In this document: one piece after another, positions 1-8,134 of the stretch | How the letters are laid out: every line of letters begins with the position of its first letter | How positions within the stretch are numbered: position 1 is the first letter of the stretch | DNA from: an uncultured Erysipelotrichaceae bacterium | Lineage (GTDB): Bacteria > Bacillota_I > Bacilli_A > RF39 > UBA660 | NCBI GenBank assembly: GCA_902768065.1 | Contig: CACXJP010000020.1 | Coordinates: 1 to 33,197 of the forward strand | Length of the DNA stretch: 33,197 nucleotides | Direction: 5' to 3' | The notes under the pieces: model-generated | Databases searched by the model: none | Seen by the model: only the letters and a program-made list of their open reading frames with translations | What the model was told of the DNA's origin: nothing | Made by a program: the position numbers and the translations under genes

Positions 1-2
1 GT

Positions 3-338
3 GTATTTAAGAATAGAATGGCAAGTGGTTATAATTTAGGTAGTGATGTTACTACTTATTATGCACTACAAGCTGATATGAAAGAGGATTTATCAGCTGC
101 ACAATTTGCAACAATCAATCCATATAATACTAGGGGAGCTAATATGATTGGAAAGATGCCAATTGGACCAATTTGTAATCCTTCTACATCAAGTATTGAA
201 GCAAGTGTTAATCCGGATCAAAATGATTATTTGTTCTTTGTAGCGGATAAACATGGTAATATTTTCTTTACAAAAACTAATGCTGAACATGATAAAAAGG
301 TTGCTGAAATAAAAGCTAAGGGTGACTGGATATTTTAG
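3..338 (+). CDS. mltG: Endolytic murein transglycosylase MltG, C-terminal part (5' truncated)
   Basis: The frame is already open at base 3 and reads V-F-K-N-R before the first Met (base 18), so that Met is internal and the true start lies before the window. MltG is a membrane-anchored lytic transglycosylase that cuts nascent peptidoglycan glycan strands and so sets their length. The visible part carries the typical YceG/MltG C-terminal signature: NPYNTRG, then GPICNPSTSSIEA, then DYLFFVADKHGN and the T-x-AEHDKKV ending. The catalytic Glu of the family lies just upstream of the visible part, so catalytic competence cannot be judged. The trmR gene follows after 15 nt, as yrrL-yrrM does in Bacillus subtilis, which supports the call. 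Confidence 0.93.
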   Translation, partial: VFKNRMASGYNLGSDVTTYYALQADMKEDLSAAQFATINPYNTRGANMIGKMPIGPICNPSTSSIEASVNPDQNDYLFFVADKHGNIFFTKTNAEHDKKVAEIKAKGDWIF

Positions 339-353
339 AGAGGTTGTATAATA

Positions 354-947
354 ATGATTAAATATGGAGTTATAGATCAAATAAAAGAATATGCTATAGC
401 AAATAATGTTCCAATTATGAGTGATAGTGGAATTAGATTTTTAACTAATTATATAAAAGATAATAATATTAAAGATATATTAGAAGTGGGGACAGCTATA
501 GGATATTCAGCTATAATGATGGCTATTGTATCGGATGATATTCATATTACTACAATAGAAAGAGATGAAAAAAGATATTTAGAGGCCATAAAAAATGTTA
601 AAAAAATGGACTTAGAAGATAGAATTCATTTAATATATAAAGATGCATTTGATGTAAAACTAAATGATAAGTTTGATCTAGTTTTTATTGATGCAGCAAA
701 AGCACAAAATACAAAATTCTTTGAAAAATTTGAATATAATTTAAATAGTAATGGAACTATAATTACTGACAATATGAATTTCCATGGTCTGGTTTTAAAG
801 AATGAAAGCGAAATTGAAAGTAGAAATTTAAGACAGTTGGTTAGAAAGATAAAGGATTATAAAAAATTCTTGGAAAACAATAGTAAATATAGAACAAATT
901 TTATTGAGGTTGGAGATGGAATTGCTGTAAGTAGAAGAGTAAATTAG
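354..947 (+). CDS. trmR: tRNA 5-hydroxyuridine methyltransferase TrmR (class I SAM O-methyltransferase)
   Basis: A 197-residue class I SAM methyltransferase of the O-methyltransferase 3 family. Motif I is ILEVGTAIGYSA (residues 42-53). The acidic residue ending strand 2 is in TTIERDE (about 66-72). The metal/substrate-binding part has FIDAAKAQ (111-118) and a TDN pair (138-140), as in cation-dependent O-methyltransferases. In B. subtilis TrmR (YrrM) methylates 5-hydroxyuridine at tRNA position 34 to 5-methoxyuridine, using the product of TrhP1/TrhP2. Both trhP genes lie about 1.6 kb downstream here, which favours TrmR over a generic catechol-type enzyme. An SD-like GAGAGG precedes the ATG. 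Two foreign genes separate it from trhP1. Confidence 0.88.
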   Translation: MIKYGVIDQIKEYAIANNVPIMSDSGIRFLTNYIKDNNIKDILEVGTAIGYSAIMMAIVSDDIHITTIERDEKRYLEAIKNVKKMDLEDRIHLIYKDAFDVKLNDKFDLVFIDAAKAQNTKFFEKFEYNLNSNGTIITDNMNFHGLVLKNESEIESRNLRQLVRKIKDYKKFLENNSKYRTNFIEVGDGIAVSRRVN

Positions 948-957
948 AGGTGATTTT

Positions 958-1820
958 ATGGATTTGTTTCAGATATTAAGTTGTAGTGATGTTGGTACTT
1001 GTTGTGGAAACTATGCAATGGCAAATTTTTTAGATCTAGGACGTAGAATGATAAGTTTGGTTCAATTATTTGTTCCTATTGTCCTTATAGGTGCTTGCAT
1101 TTTTCAATTAGTAAAGTTGGTTATTAATCCAGATGAAAAAGCAGGTATAAAGAAGATAACTAATAAATTGATAGCAGCTGTTGTGGTTTTTTTCATTCCT
1201 ATAGTATTTGATATTTCTCTTGGAGTATTGCCTGAAGATTTTTCATTTTCAGCTTGTTGGAATACGGCAAAATCGATTAGAGAAGTATCAAAAGCATCTC
1301 AAATGAAATATATTGCCTTATCTAGTGAGAAGGCAAAATCAATTATCTATGATCCAGATGAATATGAGAAGGGTGTGAAAAAACCTGCTGGATCTGGATC
1401 TGGTGGAGCTGGAGGTGTCGGGGCACAAAAGATGGTAAATACTGGTGTGCTGCATTTGTTACATGGGTTGCTGGACAAGCTGGTTATATTGATACGCTTA
1501 TTCCTCGATTTACCGCATGTTATTTCCCTGAACCATTTTCTGCTAAAGGAGCAACTATTCACTATGAAAGAGATCATAATTATAATCCTGTGGCTGGAGA
1601 TTTGATTTTCTTTGATTGGGGTTGTGATGGTGGTAAGGATCATGTTGGTATTGTTATTTCATCTGATTCAAATAATGTATATACAGTAGAAGGTAACACT
1701 TCTGGAGAGGGCGAAGCTGCTTCAAAGTGTGCAGGAGCAAGTGGTTGTGTTTCTAAAAGAACTAGAACAAGAGATTGTTCAATTTATGGATATGCAACAC
1801 CTAAATATCCTACTAGTTAG
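958..1820 (+). pseudogene. VirB2/TrbC-like membrane domain fused to a CHAP peptidoglycan hydrolase, interrupted by a -1 frameshift
   Basis: Reading starts at ATG 958 after a GAGGTG SD. The first part has two membrane segments (about residues 33-54 and 70-91), a CW pair at 100-101 and a Gly/Ser linker (about 144-154). It resembles the VirB2-like protein at 30510-30839, including the spacing of the helices and the CW ending. In this frame the sequence then turns to non-homologous residues and stops at 1605. The -1 frame, open from 1368 to 1820, encodes an intact CHAP domain from base 1431: DGKYWCAAFVTWVAGQAG (catalytic Cys codon 1446-1448), DHVGIV (catalytic His codon 1641-1643) and TVEGNTS. 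CHAP hydrolases open peptidoglycan in Gram-positive type IV secretion systems. The two halves would be annotated as 958-1605 and a piece ending at 1820. The cause may be a real mutation, a consensus error in GGGG (1420-1423) or AAAA (1427-1430), or recoding. Confidence 0.8.
1420..1433 (+). other. Frameshift point inside the VirB2-CHAP gene
   Basis: Upstream of about 1420 the sensible frame begins at positions congruent with 958 and gives a Gly/Ser linker. Downstream of 1431 the sensible frame is one base earlier and gives the CHAP domain. Two short homopolymers, GGGG (1420-1423) and AAAA (1427-1430), sit exactly in the window where the change must occur. The site does not match the canonical X-XXY-YYZ slippery heptamer (it reads A-CAA-AAG). 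Earlier switching is unlikely because the -1 frame there encodes a Trp/Cys/Arg-rich run that looks non-coding. Confidence 0.7.
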
Positions 1821-1833
1821 TTGGTGATAAAAT

Positions 1834-2541
1834 ATGAAGAAAAAGAATAATGGGAATAATAAAAATCGTATAATTCTATTAATAGTAGTACTTTTTTTAG
1901 CTATTGTTTATATAATATATCATTATGCTGTTAGAGATAATACTTTTGATAAGTATAAAAAAGATAATTCAAAAAATATTATATATTCTGTTTATAAAGA
2001 AAAGGATATTAATGTTCCAAATATTAATCTTAAGGGTGTTGCTATTGATGAAATCAATAATATTATTATTGATAAAGCTAATGAATTTTTAAGAGGAAAG
2101 AATAATATTACTTATAATTTTGATATAAATGGAAAGATTCTATCACTAGTTATACAATACACTGATTACTATGATGAGGGTGGATATCCTATAGTAACAT
2201 GTGATGTATATAATATTAATTTTTATGAATCTAAGGTTTTAGATAATTCTGAGGTTTTAGCACTTTATAATATTACTGAAGAAGATGTTGAACCGATTGT
2301 ACAATCAAGATTTGGTGAATTTTATAATGAATTGACTAAACAAAAATATTATCATGGAGAATGTGATTATGATTGCTTTTTATCTTTAAGAGGAATTAAA
2401 AATGGTAATTATATGGCAAATATTAATTACTATATTAAGGGTGGTAATTTATATGCATTAAAGACCTTTAAAATATATTCTCCTTTAAAAGAAGAAAATT
2501 ATTTTTCTCCTAGTGATTTTTTAATTCAAATAACAAAATAA
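1834..2541 (+). CDS. Membrane-anchored extracellular protein of unknown function
   Basis: A 235-residue protein with a basic N-terminus rich in Lys and Asn (residues 1-12), one membrane segment (about 13-31) and a soluble part expected outside the cell. The region around residues 55-90 (NVPNINLKG followed by an IDEINNIIIDKANEFL helix) and the following strand-rich part recall the DUF4163/DUF3298 ectodomains seen in peptidoglycan deacetylases and anti-sigma proteins. That similarity is by eye only. Three Cys (in VTCD and GECDYDC) could form disulfides. It starts 13 nt after the CHAP gene, with a GGTGATA SD, and is closed by a terminator, so it probably travels with the CHAP gene as a two-gene insertion. 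I do not recognise a specific function. Confidence 0.7.
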   Translation: MKKKNNGNNKNRIILLIVVLFLAIVYIIYHYAVRDNTFDKYKKDNSKNIIYSVYKEKDINVPNINLKGVAIDEINNIIIDKANEFLRGKNNITYNFDINGKILSLVIQYTDYYDEGGYPIVTCDVYNINFYESKVLDNSEVLALYNITEEDVEPIVQSRFGEFYNELTKQKYYHGECDYDCFLSLRGIKNGNYMANINYYIKGGNLYALKTFKIYSPLKEENYFSPSDFLIQITK

Positions 2542-2563
2542 AGAAAGATTAATCTTTCTTTTT
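2540..2563 (+). terminator. Rho-independent terminator (palindrome AAAGAAAGATT/AATCTTTCTTT)
   Basis: A perfect 11+11 inverted repeat begins at the stop codon of the preceding gene and ends in a T run. The A-rich left arm would also pair on the opposite strand, but no convergent gene exists here. It ends the mltG-trmR-CHAP transcription unit just before trhP1. Confidence 0.7.
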
Positions 2564-2599
2564 CTATTAAAATTATATATAATATGTTGGAGGTGATTG

Positions 2600-3448
2600 A
2601 TGATGAAATTACTTGTAGAACCTTGTAGTAAAAGTATTAATTATATTAAAAAAGTAGACGGATTAATATTAGCTATTGAAGATTATTCTGTTGAATCAAC
2701 TTGTTTTTTCTCTTTAAATGAAATAGTTGAGGTTAAGAAAAATAATACTTGTTCTGTTTTTGTAAAGATGAATAAAAATTTGTTTAATGAAGATATTTCT
2801 GTAGTTAAAGATATTTTAATTAAACTAGATGAAAATGGTATTGATGGTGTGTTTTTTTACGATTTAGCTATTTTAGAGTTAAAGAAAGAGTTAAATCTTG
2901 ATCTTGATTTAATATGGAATCAAACTCATATGGTAAACAATTATATGACTTGTGATTATTACTTTAATAAAGGCATAAAATATGCTTTATTAGGTAAAGA
3001 AATTACTTTAGATGAAATAAAGGAAATAATTAATAATAGTAAAATTACTTCAATGGTTGAAGTGGTTTCATTACCTTCTGTTGCTTTTAGTAAAAGAAAA
3101 CTTGTAACAAATTACTATAATGATTTAGGTGAAAAAGAATCTAGGGAACTTGTGGTACAAGAAAAGATTACTAAAGATTTTTATAATGTTGTTGAAGATA
3201 ATAATGGTACTAGTTTTTATTTAAATAAGATAACTAATGGTACATCAATAATAAAGGATTTATTTGAATGTGGTTGTAAGTATATTATTTTTAGAGAATA
3301 TGGAATAGATGATTTTGATGAATTAGTAAATGATACTGAATCATATATTTCTAGTGGTTGTCTAGATGAAGAGTATGTAAATAAATATAAAAAGTTAGGG
3401 GATAGTACAAATTTCTTTTTTAGAAAGACTATCTATAAGGTGAAGTAA
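2600..3448 (+). CDS. trhP1: TrhP1-like U32-family protein (tRNA U34 hydroxylation)
   Basis: About 282 residues. The open frame extends to a TTG at 2597, but ATG 2600 sits 6 nt after GGAGG (2589-2593) and is the better start; ATG 2603 is also possible. The protein resembles the shorter of the paired U32 'peptidase-like' proteins (YrrN in B. subtilis). It has a TIM-barrel-like pattern of alternating strands and helices, such as DGLILAIEDYS, GIDGVFFYDLAILELK and KYALLGKEITLDEIK. It lacks the HGAMC Fe-S signature of its partner. In B. subtilis TrhP1 and TrhP2 act in prephenate-dependent hydroxylation of tRNA U34, supplying the TrmR substrate. The partner gene starts 1 nt after its stop codon, as expected of translationally coupled subunits. 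Confidence 0.8.
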   Translation: MMKLLVEPCSKSINYIKKVDGLILAIEDYSVESTCFFSLNEIVEVKKNNTCSVFVKMNKNLFNEDISVVKDILIKLDENGIDGVFFYDLAILELKKELNLDLDLIWNQTHMVNNYMTCDYYFNKGIKYALLGKEITLDEIKEIINNSKITSMVEVVSLPSVAFSKRKLVTNYYNDLGEKESRELVVQEKITKDFYNVVEDNNGTSFYLNKITNGTSIIKDLFECGCKYIIFREYGIDDFDELVNDTESYISSGCLDEEYVNKYKKLGDSTNFFFRKTIYKVK

Positions 3449-3449
3449 T

Positions 3450-4625
3450 ATGAAAAAAATAGAATTATTATCACCAGCTGGAGATTTAGAAAGATTGAAG
3501 GTTACCTTATTATATGGAGCTGATGCTGTATATATTGGTGGAGAAAAGTATAGTTTAAGAGCAAATGCAAATAATTTTTCTTTAGATGAGATTAGAGAAG
3601 GATGTAGTTTTGCACATAAGCTTTCTAAAAAAGTTCATTTAACATTGAATATAGTTTTTCATAATGAAGATATGGTTGATGTTAAAGATTATATAGATAA
3701 AGTTGTAGATGCGGGAATTGATGCATTTATTGTTAGTGATCCTTTTATTATTTCGTATATAAAGAATAAGTATCCTAATATTGAGGTCCATTTATCTACT
3801 CAAAATTCAACTAGTAACTATAAAGCAATAGAGTACTTTGAAGGTGAAGGTATTGATAGGGTTGTTCTTGCTAGAGAATTATCAAAAAATGAAATAAAAG
3901 AAATAATAGATAGAGTTAATTGTGATATAGAAGTATTTATTCATGGAGCAATGTGTACTTGTTTTTCTGGAAGATGTGCATTATCCAATTATGTAACAGG
4001 AAGAGATGCCAATAGGGGTGGTTGTGCACAAGTATGTAGATTTGCTTTTAAAAATGAAGATAAAAAAGATTTCACTTTTGCTACAAAAGACATGAATATG
4101 GCAGCTCACATTGGAGAATTAATTGATATTGGTGTTAGAAGTTTAAAGGTTGAAGGAAGAATGAGATCTTTGTATTATCTTGCTACTGTTATAGGTACAT
4201 ATAGAAATATTATTGATGACTATTATGATAATAAATTAACTGATGAAAAGATGAAAATATATCAGTATAGATTGGATAGAGTTGCTAATAGAGAAACATC
4301 TGATCATTTCTTTATTAAGGAAGCAGATTTTACTGATCAGTATTATACTGGTAGAAGTGAAGCTTCTAATCAAGATTATTTAGGACAAGTAATTTCATAT
4401 GAAAACAATTTAATCAAATTTTATGAAAGAAATTATTTTGAAGTTGGGGATACAATAGAAGTATTTACTCCACATGGTGATCACATAGAGTTTAAGTGTA
4501 ATAAATTATATAATGAAAATATGGGGAGTGTTGATGTTGCTAGACATCCAGATAGTATCTATTATGTTGAATTAAAAACAGATATTGAAATACCAGAGTA
4601 TTCTATGATTAAAATTGTTATGTAG
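3450..4625 (+). CDS. trhP2: TrhP2, U32-family prephenate-dependent tRNA U34 hydroxylase
   Basis: 391 residues, usual for the family. The N-terminus KKIELLSPAGDLERLK and the later ADAVYIGGEKYSLRA are hallmark U32 segments. The U32 signature is at about 162-176 (EVFIHGAMCTCFSGRC), followed by GRDANRGGCAQVCRF (184-198). Cys169, Cys176, Cys192 and Cys196 are candidates for iron-sulfur cluster ligands. A C-terminal beta-barrel (about 320-391; DYLGQVISYENN, then EVGDTIEVFTP) matches the U32 C-terminal domain. Family members were long annotated as collagenases. In this gene order (trmR nearby, TrhP1 directly upstream) the role is tRNA 5-hydroxyuridine formation. Confidence 0.92.
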   Translation: MKKIELLSPAGDLERLKVTLLYGADAVYIGGEKYSLRANANNFSLDEIREGCSFAHKLSKKVHLTLNIVFHNEDMVDVKDYIDKVVDAGIDAFIVSDPFIISYIKNKYPNIEVHLSTQNSTSNYKAIEYFEGEGIDRVVLARELSKNEIKEIIDRVNCDIEVFIHGAMCTCFSGRCALSNYVTGRDANRGGCAQVCRFAFKNEDKKDFTFATKDMNMAAHIGELIDIGVRSLKVEGRMRSLYYLATVIGTYRNIIDDYYDNKLTDEKMKIYQYRLDRVANRETSDHFFIKEADFTDQYYTGRSEASNQDYLGQVISYENNLIKFYERNYFEVGDTIEVFTPHGDHIEFKCNKLYNENMGSVDVARHPDSIYYVELKTDIEIPEYSMIKIVM

Positions 4626-4636
4626 GAGAGATGATT

Positions 4637-6244
4637 ATGAAGAAAATTTGTTTTCCAATTCTTTTACTAAGTTTATTCATCTCTCTTTCTATTAATTTAA
4701 AAATTATAATAGAAAGATCTTTAGAAAAGTTTATTTATAATTTTCATATTAACTTTTATTATTTATTTAAAGTTGGGATAGGTTGTATTCTATTATATTT
4801 TTTATTTAGTTTTTTATTTAGGTTGTTTGATAAAATTTCATTGAAAAATACAAAAATAATTATTTCGAAAAAGTATAAAATACTTATTTATTTGTTGTTT
4901 TTTATTCCAACAATTATTTATTTGTTATCACATTACCCGGGAGTCTTTTTAAATGATACATTGTTTATGTTATATCATCCTGTAAGTGAAATGAATCCTG
5001 TTATCTATGGTATGTTTATATCTTTATTGTTTTTTTCTATTAATGTTTTTTTTAGTTCTACTACAACTATTTTTATATTATCAATTATTCAATCGATTAT
5101 TTCATGTTTGATATTGTGTTATGTAGTTATATGGTTTAATAAAAAAATTAATAATAAAATATTAACTGTTATACTTATTTGTTATTATTCTTTTTTGCCA
5201 ATTATATCTAATTATAATATGTCTTTAGATAAAGATACTCCTTTTTCAATTTTTATGTTGTCATTCTTTATATTTGTATTTGAGATTGTTGAATCAAAAG
5301 GTAAGATAATTACTAATAAAAAATTTTTAATTAAATTAATTTTTATTTCTGCTTTATGTATTTTTATAAGGAGAAATGGAATTATTGTAATTATAGGTTC
5401 TTTAATTGTTTTATTTCTTTTATATGTTATTCATAATCAGAAAAAATATTGGGTTTTTACTATTTTATTATTGATGCTTTTACCTGGAGTTGAGAGTATT
5501 GCACTGGGGCACTGGAATAGAAGTTATGTTAAATCGGAAGCTTATGCAATTCCTATTCAACAGGTTGGCTATTTAGTTAAGTATTATCCTAATAGATTAT
5601 CTGATAATGATTATAAAGTTTTATCTAAAATAATAGATAACCCTAAAGAAACTATTAAAAAGAATTATAATGCATTTGAAGTAGATGAAATAAAGTATAA
5701 TGATAATTTTTATAAAGATAAATTTAATAAGTATGAAAAAGAATTCTTAAGTTTATGGATAAAAAAGTTTCCAAATAATATTTCGTCATATATGAAAAGT
5801 TTTATACTAAATGATTATCATTTATGGTCTATAAATAACCTAGAAAAAGGTCAAAGTATTTTTGTTAGAGGATCTAATTATGGAATAGGAAAGGATAAGC
5901 AGATTCATAATAAAGTAATACTACCTAAAAATGTTTATTCTTTTTTAATAAGGTATTATGATATATTCAATACTTATTTTAATCCGGCATGTTGTTTTAT
6001 ATTATTAATGATTACAAATGTATATGCTTATATTAGAAAAAGGAAAGATGTTCTTATTATTAGTTTACCATTAATTATTTTATGGATTGTACTTATGTTG
6101 GGGACTCCACTTTCTGGTGCTTTGAGGTATATGGCACCATATCTCTATATATTACCAATAATAATTCTGTATACGTTTAGTATTACAAGGGAGGATGATA
6201 TTAATGAAAACAAGAGAAAAAGCAAAAGAAAATTTTCTAAATAA
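4637..6244 (+). CDS. Polytopic membrane protein, DUF6020/GT-C-like
   Basis: About 535 residues with roughly ten or more hydrophobic helices. ATG 4637 is preferred over 4631 because GGAG (4625-4628) lies 8 nt before it and only 2 nt before the other. The first luminal loop has HYPGVFLNDTLFMLYHP, later MSLDKDTPF and FIRRNGI. This pattern (acidic residue after YPG, then KDT and RRNG) is what I associate with DUF6020 proteins, which look like GT-C glycosyltransferases using lipid-linked sugars. A soluble stretch (about 310-440) would face outward. The last 41 nt overlap the next gene, indicating coupling. The substrate is unknown and the glycosyltransferase role is inference. Confidence 0.65.
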   Translation: MKKICFPILLLSLFISLSINLKIIIERSLEKFIYNFHINFYYLFKVGIGCILLYFLFSFLFRLFDKISLKNTKIIISKKYKILIYLLFFIPTIIYLLSHYPGVFLNDTLFMLYHPVSEMNPVIYGMFISLLFFSINVFFSSTTTIFILSIIQSIISCLILCYVVIWFNKKINNKILTVILICYYSFLPIISNYNMSLDKDTPFSIFMLSFFIFVFEIVESKGKIITNKKFLIKLIFISALCIFIRRNGIIVIIGSLIVLFLLYVIHNQKKYWVFTILLLMLLPGVESIALGHWNRSYVKSEAYAIPIQQVGYLVKYYPNRLSDNDYKVLSKIIDNPKETIKKNYNAFEVDEIKYNDNFYKDKFNKYEKEFLSLWIKKFPNNISSYMKSFILNDYHLWSINNLEKGQSIFVRGSNYGIGKDKQIHNKVILPKNVYSFLIRYYDIFNTYFNPACCFILLMITNVYAYIRKRKDVLIISLPLIILWIVLMLGTPLSGALRYMAPYLYILPIIILYTFSITREDDINENKRKSKRKFSK

Positions 6245-7325
6245 AGAAAAGTATTTATCTGAATATGCTACTAAAAGTAGTGAAGCTATAAGAATTAATG
6301 AAGAAGAAGAGGATATAAGGCCACCATTTTTTCATGATATTGATCGTATTATTCATTCTTTAAGTTATACTAGGTATCTTGATAAAACTCAAGTTTTTAC
6401 AAAAAGTGATAATGATCATATAAGTAAAAGAATTACTCATGTTCAATTGGTAAGTAAGATTGCTAGAACAATTGGTAGAGCACTTAATTTAAATGAGGAT
6501 TTAATTGAAGCTATTGCTCTTGGACATGATATTGGACATACTCCATTAGGTCATGCTGGAGAGACTATGTTAAATAAAATATCCTTGAGAGAATTAAATG
6601 ATTATTTCGCACATAATATACAAAGTGTTAGACATCTTAATTATGTTGAAAATAATGGTAATGGTCTAAATTTATGTATTCAAGTTTTAGATGGAATAAT
6701 GTGTCATAATGGCGAAATTCTTAGTCCTATTTACACTCCAGAAAAAAAATCTATGAAAATGTTCTTAAAACAATATAATGATTCATATAAAGACTTGAAT
6801 AAGTCTAATAAGAATCATCCTATGACATTAGAAGGTTGTGTTGTCAGAATAAGTGATGTTATAGGTTATATTGGAAGAGACATAGAAGATGCAATTATGA
6901 TTGGTAAAATAGATAGAAATCAAATACCCGAAGATATAGTAAATGTTTTAGGATGCACTAATAAGGAAATTGTTAATACAATAATATTAGATATTATTGA
7001 TAATAGTATGGATAAACCTTATATTAAAATGAGTGATTCTGTATTTTATGCTTTGTTTAAATTGAAAAAATTCAACTATGATAATATCTATAAGCTAAGT
7101 ATGAATTCTAAGAAATATGAATATTATGAAAATGGTATGAATAAAATATTTGATAGATACTTAAATGATATTTTGAATAATAATTATGATAGTATTATTT
7201 TTAAAATATTTTTAGATACTCAATCAAAGTATTATTTAAAAAACACATCTGATAAAAGAAAAGTAATTGATTTTATTGCTGGAATGACAGATGATTTGTT
7301 TTTTAGTGAAATTGAAAAATATTGA
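6204..7325 (+). CDS. HD-domain dNTP triphosphohydrolase (dGTPase-like)
   Basis: About 373 residues. ATG 6204 is chosen over 6195 because GGGAGG (6189-6194) directly abuts 6195 but lies 9 nt from 6204. The HD metal-binding set is clear: the His of ITHVQL, then GHDIGHTPLGHAGE about 40 residues later (HD pair plus two more His), and a distal SDVIGYIGRDIEDA helix supplying the last Asp. RYLDKTQVF is typical of Dgt-type enzymes, which cut dNTPs to deoxynucleoside and triphosphate. The length is normal for the shorter Bacillota Dgt-like proteins. Substrate preference cannot be told from sequence. It starts inside the end of the upstream membrane-protein gene and ends in TGA. Confidence 0.85.
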   Translation: MKTREKAKENFLNKEKYLSEYATKSSEAIRINEEEEDIRPPFFHDIDRIIHSLSYTRYLDKTQVFTKSDNDHISKRITHVQLVSKIARTIGRALNLNEDLIEAIALGHDIGHTPLGHAGETMLNKISLRELNDYFAHNIQSVRHLNYVENNGNGLNLCIQVLDGIMCHNGEILSPIYTPEKKSMKMFLKQYNDSYKDLNKSNKNHPMTLEGCVVRISDVIGYIGRDIEDAIMIGKIDRNQIPEDIVNVLGCTNKEIVNTIILDIIDNSMDKPYIKMSDSVFYALFKLKKFNYDNIYKLSMNSKKYEYYENGMNKIFDRYLNDILNNNYDSIIFKIFLDTQSKYYLKNTSDKRKVIDFIAGMTDDLFFSEIEKY

Positions 7326-7350
7326 TTTTATATTATTTTTATGATATAAT
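7322..7350 (+). promoter_or_regulatory. Sigma-A promoter with extended -10 for the 7389 gene
   Basis: TTGATT (7322-7327), a 17-nt spacer and TATAAT (7345-7350), with TG at 7342-7343 forming TGA-TATAAT. The -35 overlaps the stop codon of the preceding gene. The start codon lies 38 nt after the -10. Confidence 0.75.
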
Positions 7351-7388
7351 TAGGTAACTTATTTGTTATATGTATTGGGGAAATAAAT

Positions 7389-8039
7389 ATGAAGGTTTAT
7401 GTATCAAAAAAGAATGATAAGAGAAAGTATATCAAAAATGTTAAAGATTGTAATGATGGTTCTCTTGAAATTGAATTTGCTGATGGAAGAGTTTTTAAAA
7501 ATATTGAAAGAAACGATGAAAATATAAAAAAAATTAATAAGATTCAAGAAGAGCAAGCAAGAAAAGGACTTGATAATTATGTTGTATTTAAAAATAGATT
7601 CATTAAGGCTATTGTATATTTAGGATGTAGTGGATTTGCTACGGGTTTGGTTTTAGCTACTGCATTAACTTCACAAATGACTCCTGTTGAATTATTTACA
7701 GGTTTAGGTGTAATTAATGTTTTTGGAACTATTCCATCATTTTGTAAACTTCTTAGAAATAAATTAAAAATGAATGAACTTGATAAAGTAAGTTATAGAG
7801 ATAACAATATTGATATACTAAAGAATTATAAAAATTACGAAAACTCTTTAGTAGGATTAGATTCTTGTACTAGTAATTATTTTAATGAATCTTCACCTGA
7901 TAATGCTTTTGCTATTGTTAATGCAGATAATTATGAAAAAAGTGATTTAGAAACAATTGTTTCTAATATCGATAGGGAGGAATCCTTGGGATTTACATAT
8001 GCAAAAAAGAAAGATGTAAAGAATCAAAATAAAAAATAG
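7389..8039 (+). CDS. Small membrane protein of unknown function
   Basis: 216 residues. An N-terminal soluble part (about 1-70, basic, with a strand pair SLEIEFADGRVF) is followed by two membrane segments (about 76-97 and 101-118) and a soluble C-terminal tail rich in Asn, Asp and Ser that ends in a Lys-rich stretch. Loops on one side are strongly basic (FKNRFIKA, KLLRNKLK), so both ends probably face the cytoplasm. It has its own promoter and a GGGGA SD. I recognise no family and no catalytic motif. Confidence 0.6.
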   Translation: MKVYVSKKNDKRKYIKNVKDCNDGSLEIEFADGRVFKNIERNDENIKKINKIQEEQARKGLDNYVVFKNRFIKAIVYLGCSGFATGLVLATALTSQMTPVELFTGLGVINVFGTIPSFCKLLRNKLKMNELDKVSYRDNNIDILKNYKNYENSLVGLDSCTSNYFNESSPDNAFAIVNADNYEKSDLETIVSNIDREESLGFTYAKKKDVKNQNKK

Positions 8040-8047
8040 ATAATGTA

Positions 8048-8076
8048 TTGATGTTTTTACTAAAATATGATATACT
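8048..8076 (+). promoter_or_regulatory. greA promoter with extended -10
   Basis: TTGATG (8048-8053), a 17-nt spacer and TATACT (8071-8076), with TG at 8068-8069. It precedes greA by about 58 nt, leaving a leader of roughly 50 nt. Confidence 0.72.
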
Positions 8077-8134
8077 TTGGCAAGTTGAGCTAATATTCAA
8101 CCGCTTAAATATATGGTTTGTGAGGTGAAGAAAA

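Noticed and set aside
189..380. Minus-strand ORF of 63 codons
   Set aside because: It lies opposite the mltG and trmR genes and is rich in Ile, Phe, Tyr and Ser as expected from antisense of AT-rich coding DNA. It shows no convincing start or family.
1347..1643. Minus-strand ORF of 98 codons opposite the VirB2-CHAP gene
   Set aside because: The plus strand carries a clear CHAP domain with catalytic residues here; the antisense frame gives no recognisable protein.
2578..2583. TATAAT just before trhP1, considered as a promoter -10
   Set aside because: It would start transcription at about 2590, inside or after the GGAGG ribosome-binding site, and no acceptable -35 is present. The true promoter for trhP1 could not be placed.
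8082..8118. Two short, mutually exclusive hairpins in the greA leader (GTTGA/TCAAC and AACC/GGTT)
   Set aside because: The arms are only 4-5 bp, there is no conserved aptamer-like sequence and no T-run follows, so chance is the simpler explanation.
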